Of a DNA stretch of 34,451 nt, positions 15,255 to 23,984 are shown piece after piece. The translations under genes and the position numbers were made by a program. Numbering within the stretch: the stretch's first letter is position 1; each line of letters starts with the position of its first letter. Below the pieces are notes generated by a model that ran no database searches, was not told the origin of the DNA, and was given only the letters and a program-made list of their open reading frames with translations. This DNA is from Echinicola shivajiensis (GTDB lineage Bacteria; Bacteroidota; Bacteroidia; Cytophagales; Cyclobacteriaceae): positions 1-34,451 of the forward strand of contig NZ_JAHHZM010000024.1 in assembly GCF_018642165.1 (NCBI RefSeq), written 5' to 3'.

Positions 15255-17678
15255 CTAAAATTTCAATCCCAAGGTCAAGAAGAATGACCTACCTTCTGCA
15301 GGAATAATACCTGGTCCTGGATAACCTGTGGCTCTTCTGGTGAAATAAGCATTGTCAGTTAGGTTGTTCACTGATGCTTCCACTTTTAACCATTTGTACC
15401 AATAACTCATAGAAAGATCCATTACTTGGTAAGAAGGGATAACACCTTCTACAGCAGAGGCAGTTTGCACAGCATTGGATGCATCAGTATAATGCTCCTG
15501 AACATAAGCATATTGATAGGTCATTTTAAATCTATTATAACTAAAGGAGAGGCCGGGTCTTATGCTTAATGGTGGTACTAATTCTACCATATTTCCTTCT
15601 ACATTACTTTCTCCTGATTTTAAGTATTTCGCTCTAATAATTGAGAAATTAGAGAAAACATTTACTTTATACTTTTTATTTAAATCCAGCAGTTGAATAA
15701 TGTCTGTTTCTGCAAAAGCCTCAATACCTGTACTATAGGCATCTGCAATATTGGTTCTGTATCGATAGATTCTATAATTTTCAGGATCCAAATTAAGAAT
15801 TGCTCCAATTCTATCATTATATCTTAAATAGAAAAAGCTGATATCATAGTTAAATACATTCTCCTTACTTCCCCTGATCCCAAGGTCAAAATTATATCCC
15901 TTTTCATCCTTGATATTCTCATCAACAACCAAATTAGGATTATTTACCCTTATATCATTAAAATTGATTGAACGGTAGTTTTGAGAGAAATTGGCATAAG
16001 CTTCCAGTCTATCATTGGCTTTATAACTCAAGCCTAAACCGGCAAAAACAAAAGAGCGTGTGCTGATCTTATTTTCTGGTACTTTATAAGATGAATCAAC
16101 CGCAAAGCCCGTTTCAGGATCAAGGACTTTGGTTGTTCGTGTATAATAGCCTTCTGCTTCTGTTTGGATATGTTCAAACCTTATCCCAGGAGTGATGCTG
16201 AATTTATTGCTAAGATTAAATACATTTTCTGCAAATACCGAAATATTCTTACCTGGGAAATCATAATCTGAATCTTCCAAGTCATTTGGATGAAGGAAAT
16301 TGAAATCGGCATCACTTCCATCGGAACCTAATCCCTGTTTTCTATCTGTCAAACCATTGTAAAACCTAGCACCTACCAGTGCCACCTGAGGTTGCTTTTT
16401 GATTCTATAGTTATAAATCAAGCGGGCTTCTGAGCCGAAATTTTTAAAATCGTCCACAAACAGGTTTCTCTCTTTCATATCGTCCACCCTGTCTATACGG
16501 CCAAGATTTCCTAAGGCATCTCTTCCCCCTATTAGTGCAAAATTGCGGATATTTAACCGCAGTTTGTTATTGAACTTATAATCGATGATATTACCAATTA
16601 AGTTCCAATTGACCTGGAACCAGTTTCTATTCCTTATGGACTGTCTTGGATCTTCCTCAAATAATGCATCGGTCAATCCACCAGGCTGCTTGGCCAAGTA
16701 GTCCATATAAGTGTATTGGAAGGTCACCCTAAAGCGGTCATTAGGCTCATAAGATAAAGCAGTATAGGCCATTTTTGAGTCGAATTGGCTGTTTTCTCTC
16801 CAACCATCACCTCTTTTATATTGGAAGAAGGAATAGTAATTCCATTTACCTATTGTACCTCCCACACTGGTGAAAGTATTATAAAAGCCATAAGAGCCAA
16901 GGGTATTTCTAAGGTTAACTTCTATTTTCTTATCCTCAGGGCCCTCTTTTAATTTGAAGTTCAACAATCCGCCAAACTGAGTGCCATATTGCAAGGAGGC
17001 AGCTCCACGAACGACTTCAACACGCTCCACGGCTTCTAGCGCCGGAGTATAATAACTTTCAGGGTAGCCTAAAGCATCAGCACTGATATCATAACCGTTT
17101 TGACGCACATTGAAATGGGAAGTTCTATTTGGATCAAGGCCTCTAGCACCAATGCCCAATTGAAGGCCTGCACCATCATTTTCATAAATATTTAGCCCGG
17201 GTACCTTTGCATATACCTGACGGCTATTATTCGTAGATAGATTGGCAGTCATGTTCGAAAGCTCAATCACCTCATTTTTCTTCGCTTCGTAAATCGCACT
17301 ACCATCAACAGTATTTAGCCTACGGACCCCGAATGTATTCACTCTTTGGTCTGTAACCGTTACATCCTGTAATTCTTCGTTTACAGTCTCCATGGAGAAA
17401 TCCAGTTTTAGTTTACCGGATTCCTTGATCTGTACTTTTTGAGTGATGGTTTCCATACCCATTGAAAATACAACCAATGTATATTCACCTGTAGGAATGG
17501 ATTTGAGGAGGTATTTTCCATCCAAATCAGTAATGCTCTGATAAGGGCTGTCTTTTAGGTATACATTAACACCAGGAAGTGGCGCTCCAAGGCTACTTAC
17601 TTTTCCACCAATGTTTACTTGTCCAAAGACAATAACAGATTGTAATAGAAATAGTATGAACAGTAAATGTGCTTTCAT
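15255..17678 (-). CDS. TonB-dependent outer-membrane receptor (FecA-like, with CarboxypepD_reg domain)
   Basis: An 807-residue outer-membrane beta-barrel. Order: signal peptide about 1-19 (ending IVFGQ), a carboxypeptidase-regulatory-like beta-sandwich at about 21-105 (GKVSSLGAPLPGVNVYLKDS), a plug domain at about 125-240 including VERVEVVRGAASLQYGTQFGG, and a 22-strand barrel ending in the aromatic LTLGLKF. Such receptors import siderophores, iron-citrate or other scarce ligands with energy from TonB; the general likeness to FecA-type iron receptors is family-level inference. Its ATG overlaps the stop of the HTTM gene by 4 bp (ATGA). Last gene of the four-gene operon; SusD is absent, so it is not a glycan-uptake pair. 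Confidence 0.9.
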   Translation of the reverse strand: MKAHLLFILFLLQSVIVFGQVNIGGKVSSLGAPLPGVNVYLKDSPYQSITDLDGKYLLKSIPTGEYTLVVFSMGMETITQKVQIKESGKLKLDFSMETVNEELQDVTVTDQRVNTFGVRRLNTVDGSAIYEAKKNEVIELSNMTANLSTNNSRQVYAKVPGLNIYENDGAGLQLGIGARGLDPNRTSHFNVRQNGYDISADALGYPESYYTPALEAVERVEVVRGAASLQYGTQFGGLLNFKLKEGPEDKKIEVNLRNTLGSYGFYNTFTSVGGTIGKWNYYSFFQYKRGDGWRENSQFDSKMAYTALSYEPNDRFRVTFQYTYMDYLAKQPGGLTDALFEEDPRQSIRNRNWFQVNWNLIGNIIDYKFNNKLRLNIRNFALIGGRDALGNLGRIDRVDDMKERNLFVDDFKNFGSEARLIYNYRIKKQPQVALVGARFYNGLTDRKQGLGSDGSDADFNFLHPNDLEDSDYDFPGKNISVFAENVFNLSNKFSITPGIRFEHIQTEAEGYYTRTTKVLDPETGFAVDSSYKVPENKISTRSFVFAGLGLSYKANDRLEAYANFSQNYRSINFNDIRVNNPNLVVDENIKDEKGYNFDLGIRGSKENVFNYDISFFYLRYNDRIGAILNLDPENYRIYRYRTNIADAYSTGIEAFAETDIIQLLDLNKKYKVNVFSNFSIIRAKYLKSGESNVEGNMVELVPPLSIRPGLSFSYNRFKMTYQYAYVQEHYTDASNAVQTASAVEGVIPSYQVMDLSMSYWYKWLKVEASVNNLTDNAYFTRRATGYPGPGIIPAEGRSFFLTLGLKF

Positions 17679-19024
17679 TTATTTTCGAATGGTAATATCC
17701 ACGATTTATGGCTGAAACTATCTTGTATTTTGCTAAGGTCTACTTTAGGATCAAGGAAGAGCTTGCTTCCACTTCCATTAAGGCTTACATAGACTTCAGC
17801 TCTTATTTCGGGATTTTCTATTCCCTGACTGCTCAGTTCCTGCTTTAGAAATTGAACAAATTGTAATATCATGTCCGGTTGGGTGGCCATTTGTTTTTCC
17901 TGCATAGGAGTAAGGTAATCTCTTGCGTAGGCTTCCCATTCTTTTCCTGATTGGGGATCTTTAATATGAAAGATGGCATAACCGGCCTTTTCCATAAGCA
18001 TAACCCTCCAAGAAAACCTATAGCCCTGCTCTGTCCAGAAAAGCTTTCCAGGATATGCCAAAAATCGCCATGGCAACAATACCTGAATCAGTAGAAACAT
18101 CCCAAAGAAACCCCAAATGAGATTTTGGTATTTGTTGTGATATTGAATGTCCTTTGGCAATGAAATTCTTCTTTTTCCTATAAGCCCTTTTGCCCAGTTT
18201 AAAGCCTTGTCATGGGTGTTTGGGGAAAAGAAAATAGTAGTAGACAAGATCATGATAAATGGGAACATGCCTATAGGGAAGAGTAGCCAAGTACTAATAT
18301 GAAAAGCTATTACTACTAGGAAAGCATAAGGTCTTGTCTTATTGTTAAATAGTAAAAATGGGATACTTAGATCATAGATCGCACCAAACCAGCTAAATGC
18401 ATAAGCTACCCATAAATCGTCCATTAAAGGACCAAGAATTGGTAGACCAGTATGTGGTGGTAACCATATTTTAAGAGGAAGTGCCTCAAACAGCCAGTCA
18501 GCTTGAAGCTTTGCCACACCGGCATAAAAATAAACTATGGATAATATCAGTTTGACCATAAGGATATAACCATATGGTATTTTATCGGCTTTAATGTTTT
18601 TATTCCAAAAACTGTCAAACGAAAAATCCTTATTGGCAGGCATAAAAACCATGATCAATGCCATTAGGCTCACAAAGTAGTAATGGTTAAGATAATTGGT
18701 AATATCGATCAGTTCCACATAGGTAAAGGAGATAAAAAATACCAATGCAGAAAACCGATAGAAAGCCCCTAAAATAATACCCAAGGCAGCTATTACCATA
18801 AGACTAAAAAGGAAGTACATACCAAAACTATCAAGCGGTCTTATCCACTCAAAACCATAATATGCGAAATGGAATTTTGGTGTAAGGTATTGGCTGTCAA
18901 TCCACCCATTCAACATAAACCTTAGCACACTTATAAGCATGATAAAGCCAAACAGCACCCTAAATAAAATTAAGGGTGCTATGCTTGTAGGTTGATTGAC
19001 GATATTTTTAATTCTTGAAATCAA
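17675..19024 (-). CDS. HTTM-domain (vitamin K-dependent gamma-carboxylase-like) membrane protein
   Basis: A 449-residue protein with at least eight hydrophobic helices in the first 330 residues and a soluble C-terminal tail of about 110 residues. The helices carry HTTM/VKGC features: FRVLFGFIML near the start, YLNHYYFVSLMALIM, the W-P-rich loop KIWLPPHTGLPILG, and RFSWRVMLMEKAGYAIF, the conserved element of the family. Eukaryotic members carboxylate Glu using vitamin K; in Bacteroidota the role is unknown. There is no ATG near the N-terminus: the only plausible start is TTG at 19022-19024, immediately after the imelysin stop and in the same frame. It sits between imelysin and the TonB receptor, suggesting a part in the same uptake system. 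Confidence 0.82.
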   Translation of the reverse strand: MISRIKNIVNQPTSIAPLILFRVLFGFIMLISVLRFMLNGWIDSQYLTPKFHFAYYGFEWIRPLDSFGMYFLFSLMVIAALGIILGAFYRFSALVFFISFTYVELIDITNYLNHYYFVSLMALIMVFMPANKDFSFDSFWNKNIKADKIPYGYILMVKLILSIVYFYAGVAKLQADWLFEALPLKIWLPPHTGLPILGPLMDDLWVAYAFSWFGAIYDLSIPFLLFNNKTRPYAFLVVIAFHISTWLLFPIGMFPFIMILSTTIFFSPNTHDKALNWAKGLIGKRRISLPKDIQYHNKYQNLIWGFFGMFLLIQVLLPWRFLAYPGKLFWTEQGYRFSWRVMLMEKAGYAIFHIKDPQSGKEWEAYARDYLTPMQEKQMATQPDMILQFVQFLKQELSSQGIENPEIRAEVYVSLNGSGSKLFLDPKVDLSKIQDSFSHKSWILPFENK

Positions 19025-20155
19025 TTAGTCACCATCATTATCTTGATAGGAAATCAAAACGCCCAAAGCAGAGGCCATGTCTACCTTAAGCATCACTACT
19101 GATTTTTGAAGCTCGTCATAAGCATCTTCAACAGGCTGAGGATTGCTCATTACAGTCTCTGTAAGAGGTGGTGGGAGAGCAGAGACCTTGGATTTTGCTG
19201 TTTGCAATTGACTCAAAATGGCATCAGCCAATAGCTGGCCATTGTATTGCGTTTTTAAGCTCTTCAAGTAATCGTAAAGGCCTTCTCCTGAATTAGCCCC
19301 ATACTCACCTTGGTAAAAACCAATTATACCAGTTAAGTTATCAGCAGCCAAATCAATAGAATTTTCAGAGTAATAAGCTTCAGCATTCCTTGGTATTTGT
19401 ACACCTTGAGATCTTTTTCCAAGCGGAATTCCAATCTTTGCATCTCTGGTAAATACCTCAAAATATTGTGTTAGGGAATTAACCATTTGGCCAATAGAAG
19501 AACCAACATCAGTACCATCCTTACTGATAAAAGTATCTCTATAATTGCCTTCAGCAGGCAACCAGCCATTATATACTTGGTCTGTTTTATTAAGAATATC
19601 TGCTGAAATGGCTTTTAAGTAAGCTTTACGGTTTTCAGCATTTTCACCTGTAGTGTATTGCTCTATTATGTCTGAGGAACTTTCTCCTATGCCATATAAC
19701 AAGTAGTCCATTGCTGGAAAGCCTTTTTTATTTTGCGCACTGATCTTATCCAATTCGATCGTCCCAGAGGATATGGCATTATCAATAGAAAAGTTATCAG
19801 TAGGGAAGGTGTTCAAATTCGCTCTAAGCGTATAAGTGAATGCTGGTCCAAAGTCAAGAAAGGCTACCTTTTGCCATATCTTATAGGCATTCACAAATCT
19901 CTCTCTCAGTTCTGAAAGGTTTGCCTCATCAGGGCTGTCAATAAATACATCAACCCCTTGATCCAATGCAAAAGTAGCGGTATGGAATTCAGTGTATCCC
20001 GGTAAAATGACATTGTCTGCAAGACTGGTCAGTAGTGGCTTTCGGTCCACTTCTTCCTTTTTTTCTTCAGTGTCTTTAACGCAAGAAGGTAACAGACAAA
20101 TTATGCCTGTTACCATGATCAATAAGTACTTTGATATTGATTGTTTATATTTCAT
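19025..20155 (-). CDS. Imelysin-like lipoprotein
   Basis: A 376-residue lipoprotein: the N-terminal hydrophobic stretch ends in the lipobox LLPSC with Cys25. The body matches the imelysin family (peptidase M75/EfeO-like): an early helix LLTSLADNVILPGYTEFH, AYKIWQKVAFLDFGPAF, and SAQNKKGFPAMDYLLYG. The last aligns with the imelysin GxHxxE motif, but here His is Pro and Glu is Asp (GFPAMD), so metal binding at that site is doubtful. Imelysins are iron-regulated envelope proteins. The start overlaps the end of the DUF4856-type gene by 11 bp, and the stop codon is directly followed by the HTTM start. Confidence 0.87.
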   Translation of the reverse strand: MKYKQSISKYLLIMVTGIICLLPSCVKDTEEKKEEVDRKPLLTSLADNVILPGYTEFHTATFALDQGVDVFIDSPDEANLSELRERFVNAYKIWQKVAFLDFGPAFTYTLRANLNTFPTDNFSIDNAISSGTIELDKISAQNKKGFPAMDYLLYGIGESSSDIIEQYTTGENAENRKAYLKAISADILNKTDQVYNGWLPAEGNYRDTFISKDGTDVGSSIGQMVNSLTQYFEVFTRDAKIGIPLGKRSQGVQIPRNAEAYYSENSIDLAADNLTGIIGFYQGEYGANSGEGLYDYLKSLKTQYNGQLLADAILSQLQTAKSKVSALPPPLTETVMSNPQPVEDAYDELQKSVVMLKVDMASALGVLISYQDNDGD

Positions 20156-21290
20156 CTTCTACAGCTTTTAATACTGGATATGCTGTGGTTAATTTATCAA
20201 TTGCATTTTGTAAGCCGGACATCGTAACAGTCCAGAAGTCTCCATTTTCGCCTAGATCAACGTTCAAAATTTCATTGATTTCTGATTGGCTAAGTTTAGC
20301 ATTTGGACTTAAAGAGATCGCTTTGAAAAATCCATATCCTTCAGATAGGGTGTGGAACAAGCTTCCCATGTCTCCAGTGCTTAAAGAGTTTTGAGATGAC
20401 TTCAAATAATGCACAGCTTTAGCAGCAGCTACCAACTCATGCTGATCAATAATGATCTCAATTTGTGCATTTTTTACAGTATGGTTGTTGGCAACAATTG
20501 CAGCCCTACCAGTAATATAGGCGGTCATTAACTTTTCGTTTACACCCAATATTTCATCTACACTGTTGGTATAATTTGCCCAAAAACGCTTGTGATCGAC
20601 ATCTAGAATAGGATCACCATTAGGGAAGTCTACAGGTACACCCCAGTAACCAAATGCCTCGTCCCAGTGATGTTCCAATTCTGTATAGTTTTTACCCTCT
20701 ACAAGGTTCACATTATCGACACTTTCACCGATTTTTTCTTGCGAAAGGTATACATTGAAAATTTGGTGATAGAAGACAGAAGCCATTACGTTTTTCTCTG
20801 TGAACTCTTTGAATTCCCATCCCTTTTCATTTACATTAATAAACTTACCAGAAGTTCCTCTTTCGATCTGACCAGCTATCCCCTCAGTTGCTTGAGTGCC
20901 ATTGTTGGCAACATCCGCACTTACCTCAGCAGCATCGTTCAAGATTGACTTTATGAAATCTACTTCTGCAGGATTGGTTTTGTTCTCTAATTGTTTGGTA
21001 GAAGCATTTAAATCAGTGCTTTCAAATGGTGAATTAGCATTGGCATACATATCCAACAGCTTTTGAGATGATAAGACCTCTCCTTGATCACCAGAAACCA
21101 CATAATTTTTTAACTCTGTCAACATATTTAGACGGTCTGTTTGCCCTTGGAAGCTAACAGTGGACTGACCATCTCTTTCGAAGGTATAAGAAGTTGGTAC
21201 TTCTATTTGAGGAACTGGGTTGGTGTCATCGTTCGTGCAAGAAAAAATTAAGGCCGCTAAACCTAAAATGGGTAGATGGTTAATTTTCAT
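20145..21290 (-). CDS. DUF4856-type lipoprotein
   Basis: A 381-residue lipoprotein: the signal segment ends in LIFSC with Cys18 followed by TNDDTN, an acidic tether typical of surface or periplasmic lipoproteins. The mature N-terminus YTFERDGQSTVSFQGQTDRL and the downstream ELEHHWDEAFGYWGVP and LDVDHKRFWANY segments resemble what I recall of DUF4856 proteins, which are commonly found beside imelysins in Bacteroidota; the fold may be imelysin-related. First gene of the operon, 49 bp downstream of an excellent promoter. Its role is inferred to be ligand or metal binding for the TonB receptor. Confidence 0.8.
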   Translation of the reverse strand: MKINHLPILGLAALIFSCTNDDTNPVPQIEVPTSYTFERDGQSTVSFQGQTDRLNMLTELKNYVVSGDQGEVLSSQKLLDMYANANSPFESTDLNASTKQLENKTNPAEVDFIKSILNDAAEVSADVANNGTQATEGIAGQIERGTSGKFINVNEKGWEFKEFTEKNVMASVFYHQIFNVYLSQEKIGESVDNVNLVEGKNYTELEHHWDEAFGYWGVPVDFPNGDPILDVDHKRFWANYTNSVDEILGVNEKLMTAYITGRAAIVANNHTVKNAQIEIIIDQHELVAAAKAVHYLKSSQNSLSTGDMGSLFHTLSEGYGFFKAISLSPNAKLSQSEINEILNVDLGENGDFWTVTMSGLQNAIDKLTTAYPVLKAVEDEI

Positions 21291-21338
21291 TGGTAAATTT
21301 TTTATCTCCTTTTATTTAGACTGATTTTAATTACGATG

Positions 21339-21368
21339 CAAAGATATTTAATGGATTCTAATTGTCAA
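21339..21368 (-). promoter_or_regulatory. Promoter of the imelysin/TonB-receptor operon
   Basis: On the minus strand a TTG (plus 21366-21368) is followed after exactly 19 bases by TATCTTTG (plus 21339-21346), matching the Bacteroidota -33/-7 consensus in sequence and spacing. Transcription would start near 21333, about 43 nt before the first ATG. The AT-rich, partly palindromic DNA around the -33 (AATTGTCAATAATT, 21360-21373) could hold an operator, but I cannot assign a Fur site. Confidence 0.75.
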
Positions 21369-21702
21369 TAATTAATTAGATTAATTTTAAATAAAGATGA
21401 GAATTGTTGTTACAGATAGATGAAATGTAGCGCTATTAATAGTTACTTGACTAGGCTAGCTAATTCTTACAGGAATGTTTTTAACTATATGCAGTATCCA
21501 AAAAATAAAGTCAGGCCCATAAATAAAAAAATAATCTGTATATCTGCTATTCCACCACTAAGTATTACCCTTCAAAACATTCTCTCATAAATGACACATA
21601 TTTCACAGAAATAATTAATTAAACCTGTCTTCCGCCAGGTAGATAAGTGGAAATCCATGGAATCAGTGAGAAATAAAGCTACTAGTGTAAAAACGGATGA
21701 TC
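21369..21702. other. Intergenic stretch between the operon promoter and inositol oxygenase
   Basis: About 330 AT-rich bases with no convincing reading frame. The only structure I see is a short inverted repeat, ACCTG at 21623-21627 and CAGGT at 21636-21640 around TCTTCCGC, reminiscent of dispersed intergenic palindromes in this phylum. No RNA gene is recognised. Confidence 0.5.
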
Positions 21703-21752
21703 ATAAAAAATAAAATTCCCTGTAACAGGGTATTTAAATGTTACAGGGAATT
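21703..21752 (-). terminator. Terminator of the inositol oxygenase gene
   Basis: AATTCCCTGTAAC at 21714-21726 and GTTACAGGGAATT at 21740-21752 form a perfect 13-bp stem. On the minus strand the stem is followed by TTATTTTTTATG. It lies 11 bases beyond the stop codon at 21763. Confidence 0.83.
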
Positions 21753-21762
21753 AAATTGGGGT

Positions 21763-22638
21763 TTAAAACTTTAATGTGGTAGGCAGATATTTGGCTACTA
21801 AATCTTCGTAATATGGCCTTAATTTTTTTGCATCTGGCGGCACTGGAACCTTAGAGTATAGATCATAAGGGTTGAATTTATCCACCCATTCAAACATTTT
21901 TCTATCATGATCATTCATCAAATGGTCATACGCATTTTCTTTATGCTGAGCGTAAAATGAATGGTATCTTACCATATATAAGGCTTCCTCTGGAAGATAA
22001 TCTTTGACCATTTGGTATAAGTATTCATCATGCCCCCAAGACATTTTCACATTGTCAAGACCACAGTTTGGACTATAAATACCATATTTGGTGTTTAAGT
22101 CTTGATTTTTACTGTCTGGATTTGCTTCAAAGAATTCAGGAAAGACAATTTTGTCTGAATGAGCACAGCCAACAGGAAATGTATCTCCTACAACAGCCCA
22201 TTGAGGTTCCCCAAATAGGCAAAGGACCTTTCCAAAATCATGGATAAACCCTGTTAGTACAAACCAATCGGGATGACCATCAGCTCTGATTGCTTCTGAT
22301 GTCTGCAATAAATGCTGAAGTTGGTCCAAGTCGGTATCTGGATCAGAATCATCTACCAGTGTATTTAAAAAATCCACTGCTTCCCAGAATCCCATTTCCT
22401 TTTTATCAAATTTCAAGAATTCTTCTTCCTTCTCCTTTACGAAATCAAGGGTCTGATATTGATGGTTTAGACGATAAAACTCCCTAACAGTTTCTTGTCG
22501 TGTTCCGTCTTCGTAATTACGATATTCTTCTTTGGATTTGTCTTCGTTAGGATCTGGGTATCTTGCTATCAAATCCTTTTCCCAATCTTCAATGCTTTGA
22601 AGAGGGGAAACTTCTTTTTTTGAATAGTTATTTTTCAC
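21763..22638 (-). CDS. myo-Inositol oxygenase (MIOX)
   Basis: A 291-residue homolog of eukaryotic MIOX, the di-iron enzyme that cleaves myo-inositol with O2 to D-glucuronate. The HD-type fold ligands are all present by comparison with the mouse enzyme: His109 (QHLLQTSE), His133-Asp134 (GFIHDFGK), His203 (SWGHDEYLY), His226 (VRYHSFYA) and Asp259 (FNPYDLYSK). Upstream family motifs [13 protein letters not shown] and [10 protein letters not shown] are intact. The start is GTG at 22636-22638: an in-frame stop lies just upstream and no ATG occurs before residue 82. It is a single-gene unit with its own terminator; no inositol transporter or uronate gene lies within the window. Confidence 0.93.
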   Translation of the reverse strand: MKNNYSKKEVSPLQSIEDWEKDLIARYPDPNEDKSKEEYRNYEDGTRQETVREFYRLNHQYQTLDFVKEKEEEFLKFDKKEMGFWEAVDFLNTLVDDSDPDTDLDQLQHLLQTSEAIRADGHPDWFVLTGFIHDFGKVLCLFGEPQWAVVGDTFPVGCAHSDKIVFPEFFEANPDSKNQDLNTKYGIYSPNCGLDNVKMSWGHDEYLYQMVKDYLPEEALYMVRYHSFYAQHKENAYDHLMNDHDRKMFEWVDKFNPYDLYSKVPVPPDAKKLRPYYEDLVAKYLPTTLKF

Positions 22639-23003
22639 AATAGGTTACAATATAATTTCACATCAATTTTATAATGAAATGGTACTGAAAAAAATAGAGC
22701 CACTTCTAGCCGATAAATTGAGATTGGGGATATAAACTATTATGAATAGTCAAATGTAAAAATTATTTGATAAAATCCGTTGGTATTTGGCAAAAAGTTA
22801 TTTCGCCAATATTTTCCTTTTGATAGTATTATGTTTGATTCTGTTAGTTAATTAGACAAAAATGTTAATGAAAGGTAGAATTAGATTTTTTATATTTCTC
22901 ATTTCTGGTTTTGATAATCCTATTTTTAAACCTAGTTTGCAGTATCTTTAGAAAATCCAAGTGATATTTTTAAAATTTAGTTTTTTAATTAAATCAAATT
23001 CAA
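22639..23003. other. Divergent regulatory region between MIOX and the signalling cassette
   Basis: A 365-bp, very AT-rich non-coding stretch between divergent genes. On the minus strand TACATTTG (plus 22751-22758) is a perfect -7 match that could serve MIOX with a leader of about 105 nt, but no -33 TTG is at the right distance. On the plus strand TATGTTTG at 22830-22837 is another perfect -7 match and TATCTTTA at 22943-22950 a near match, both without a clear -33. No reading frame or RNA gene is evident. Confidence 0.4.
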
Positions 23004-23333
23004 ATGAAAAATACTGTTCCTAAAGAAACTGCTAAAAAATGGATGAAAAAGTGGAAAAAAATGGAGAAGGATTACAACAAAAAAACTCCAGTAAATGGTT
23101 TTTTAATCCCACTGATAGATCTACAAGAAGTAATGGCCGAACCTGGCGTTAAAAATGTAAGGACCTATTTGGGCATAGATGATGAGGACATGGAAAAATT
23201 ATTAATAGTGGGTGTAGATGAAAATGGGAATGATATGATTGATGAGGCCAAAGGTCAGTTCATTTATGATTTTACCCAACCTTGTCCACCTATGTGTGGC
23301 TCATTTGATCCCAGTGGATTATTGAGCATTTAA
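23004..23333 (+). CDS. Small protein with C-terminal CPPMC motif, upstream of a signalling cassette
   Basis: A 109-residue protein of unknown function. The N-terminus is strongly basic and helical (KKWMKKWKKMEKDYNKK), with no signal peptide. The middle is FLIPLIDLQEVMAEPG and VRTYLGIDDEDMEKLLIVGVDENG. The tail is IYDFTQPCPPMCGSFDPSG, with two Cys spaced CxxxC just before the end. I recall similar short proteins with a C-terminal IYDFT-PCPxxC signature across Flavobacteriia and Cytophagia, but no assigned function. It lies 21 bp before the gene for a seven-helix membrane protein and is probably co-transcribed with the kinase and regulator that follow. It could be a signal precursor, a ligand or an accessory factor; none of these is shown. 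Confidence 0.75.
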   Translation: MKNTVPKETAKKWMKKWKKMEKDYNKKTPVNGFLIPLIDLQEVMAEPGVKNVRTYLGIDDEDMEKLLIVGVDENGNDMIDEAKGQFIYDFTQPCPPMCGSFDPSGLLSI

Positions 23334-23354
23334 TTCTTCCTGCAAGAAAAGGAA

Positions 23355-23984
23355 ATGTATTTATATAATTGGTTAACTTATTTTCATCTCCTTTTTTATA
23401 CCGTAATGGTAATCTTTGGTTGGAGGTTTTACCTAATTTGTAAGTTTCCAACCAAAGTTTTTACGATTACTTTTAGCCTTTTATACATCATTCAATTATT
23501 GTCTTTGGTTTTGGCCAAGTTGTCTATTAACAATTTATTGTTCTTTCACTTGATGTTGGGCATACAGTTGATAGGATATAATCTGTTTTATTGGCTAATC
23601 CTACCTGAGAATAAGGTTAAGTATTTAGCGAAAGCTTTAATGCTTTTTTCAGTCCTAGTGATATTGACTGATTATTATCGCAATTGGGGCAACCTTTCTA
23701 ATGTATTTGGTGGCTATTCCTATTTTATATTAAATATCAGCTTCGTGCTGTTCTCAATTTATTATTTAGTTTATAGCATACTAAATGATTTGCCCATGTA
23801 TTATAGATATTTGAATTATGCGATGTTGATTTATTCAGGAGGTAGTTCAATTATATTTTTGCTTGGAGACAAATTAGGGGATTTAGGCTTAGGGGGACAA
23901 TTACCCATTCTTATAGTTAATATCATTTTGCATCTTTTCTACCAACTGTTTTATGCAATGGAAATATGGAAAATCAAGAGCTGA
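23355..23984 (+). CDS. Seven-helix membrane protein, putative sensor partner of the kinase
   Basis: A 209-residue protein that is almost entirely membrane: seven hydrophobic segments at about 6-28, 35-56, 61-83, 90-108, 121-143, 151-173 and 183-205, with short loops. No catalytic motif is seen. The arrangement resembles the membrane-sensor part of 7TM-type histidine kinases, but here it is a separate gene whose last 19 bp overlap the kinase start. A role as input receptor for that kinase is inferred from position and topology. The ATG at 23355 is the first in frame and starts right before helix 1. Confidence 0.7.
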   Translation: MYLYNWLTYFHLLFYTVMVIFGWRFYLICKFPTKVFTITFSLLYIIQLLSLVLAKLSINNLLFFHLMLGIQLIGYNLFYWLILPENKVKYLAKALMLFSVLVILTDYYRNWGNLSNVFGGYSYFILNISFVLFSIYYLVYSILNDLPMYYRYLNYAMLIYSGGSSIIFLLGDKLGDLGLGGQLPILIVNIILHLFYQLFYAMEIWKIKS

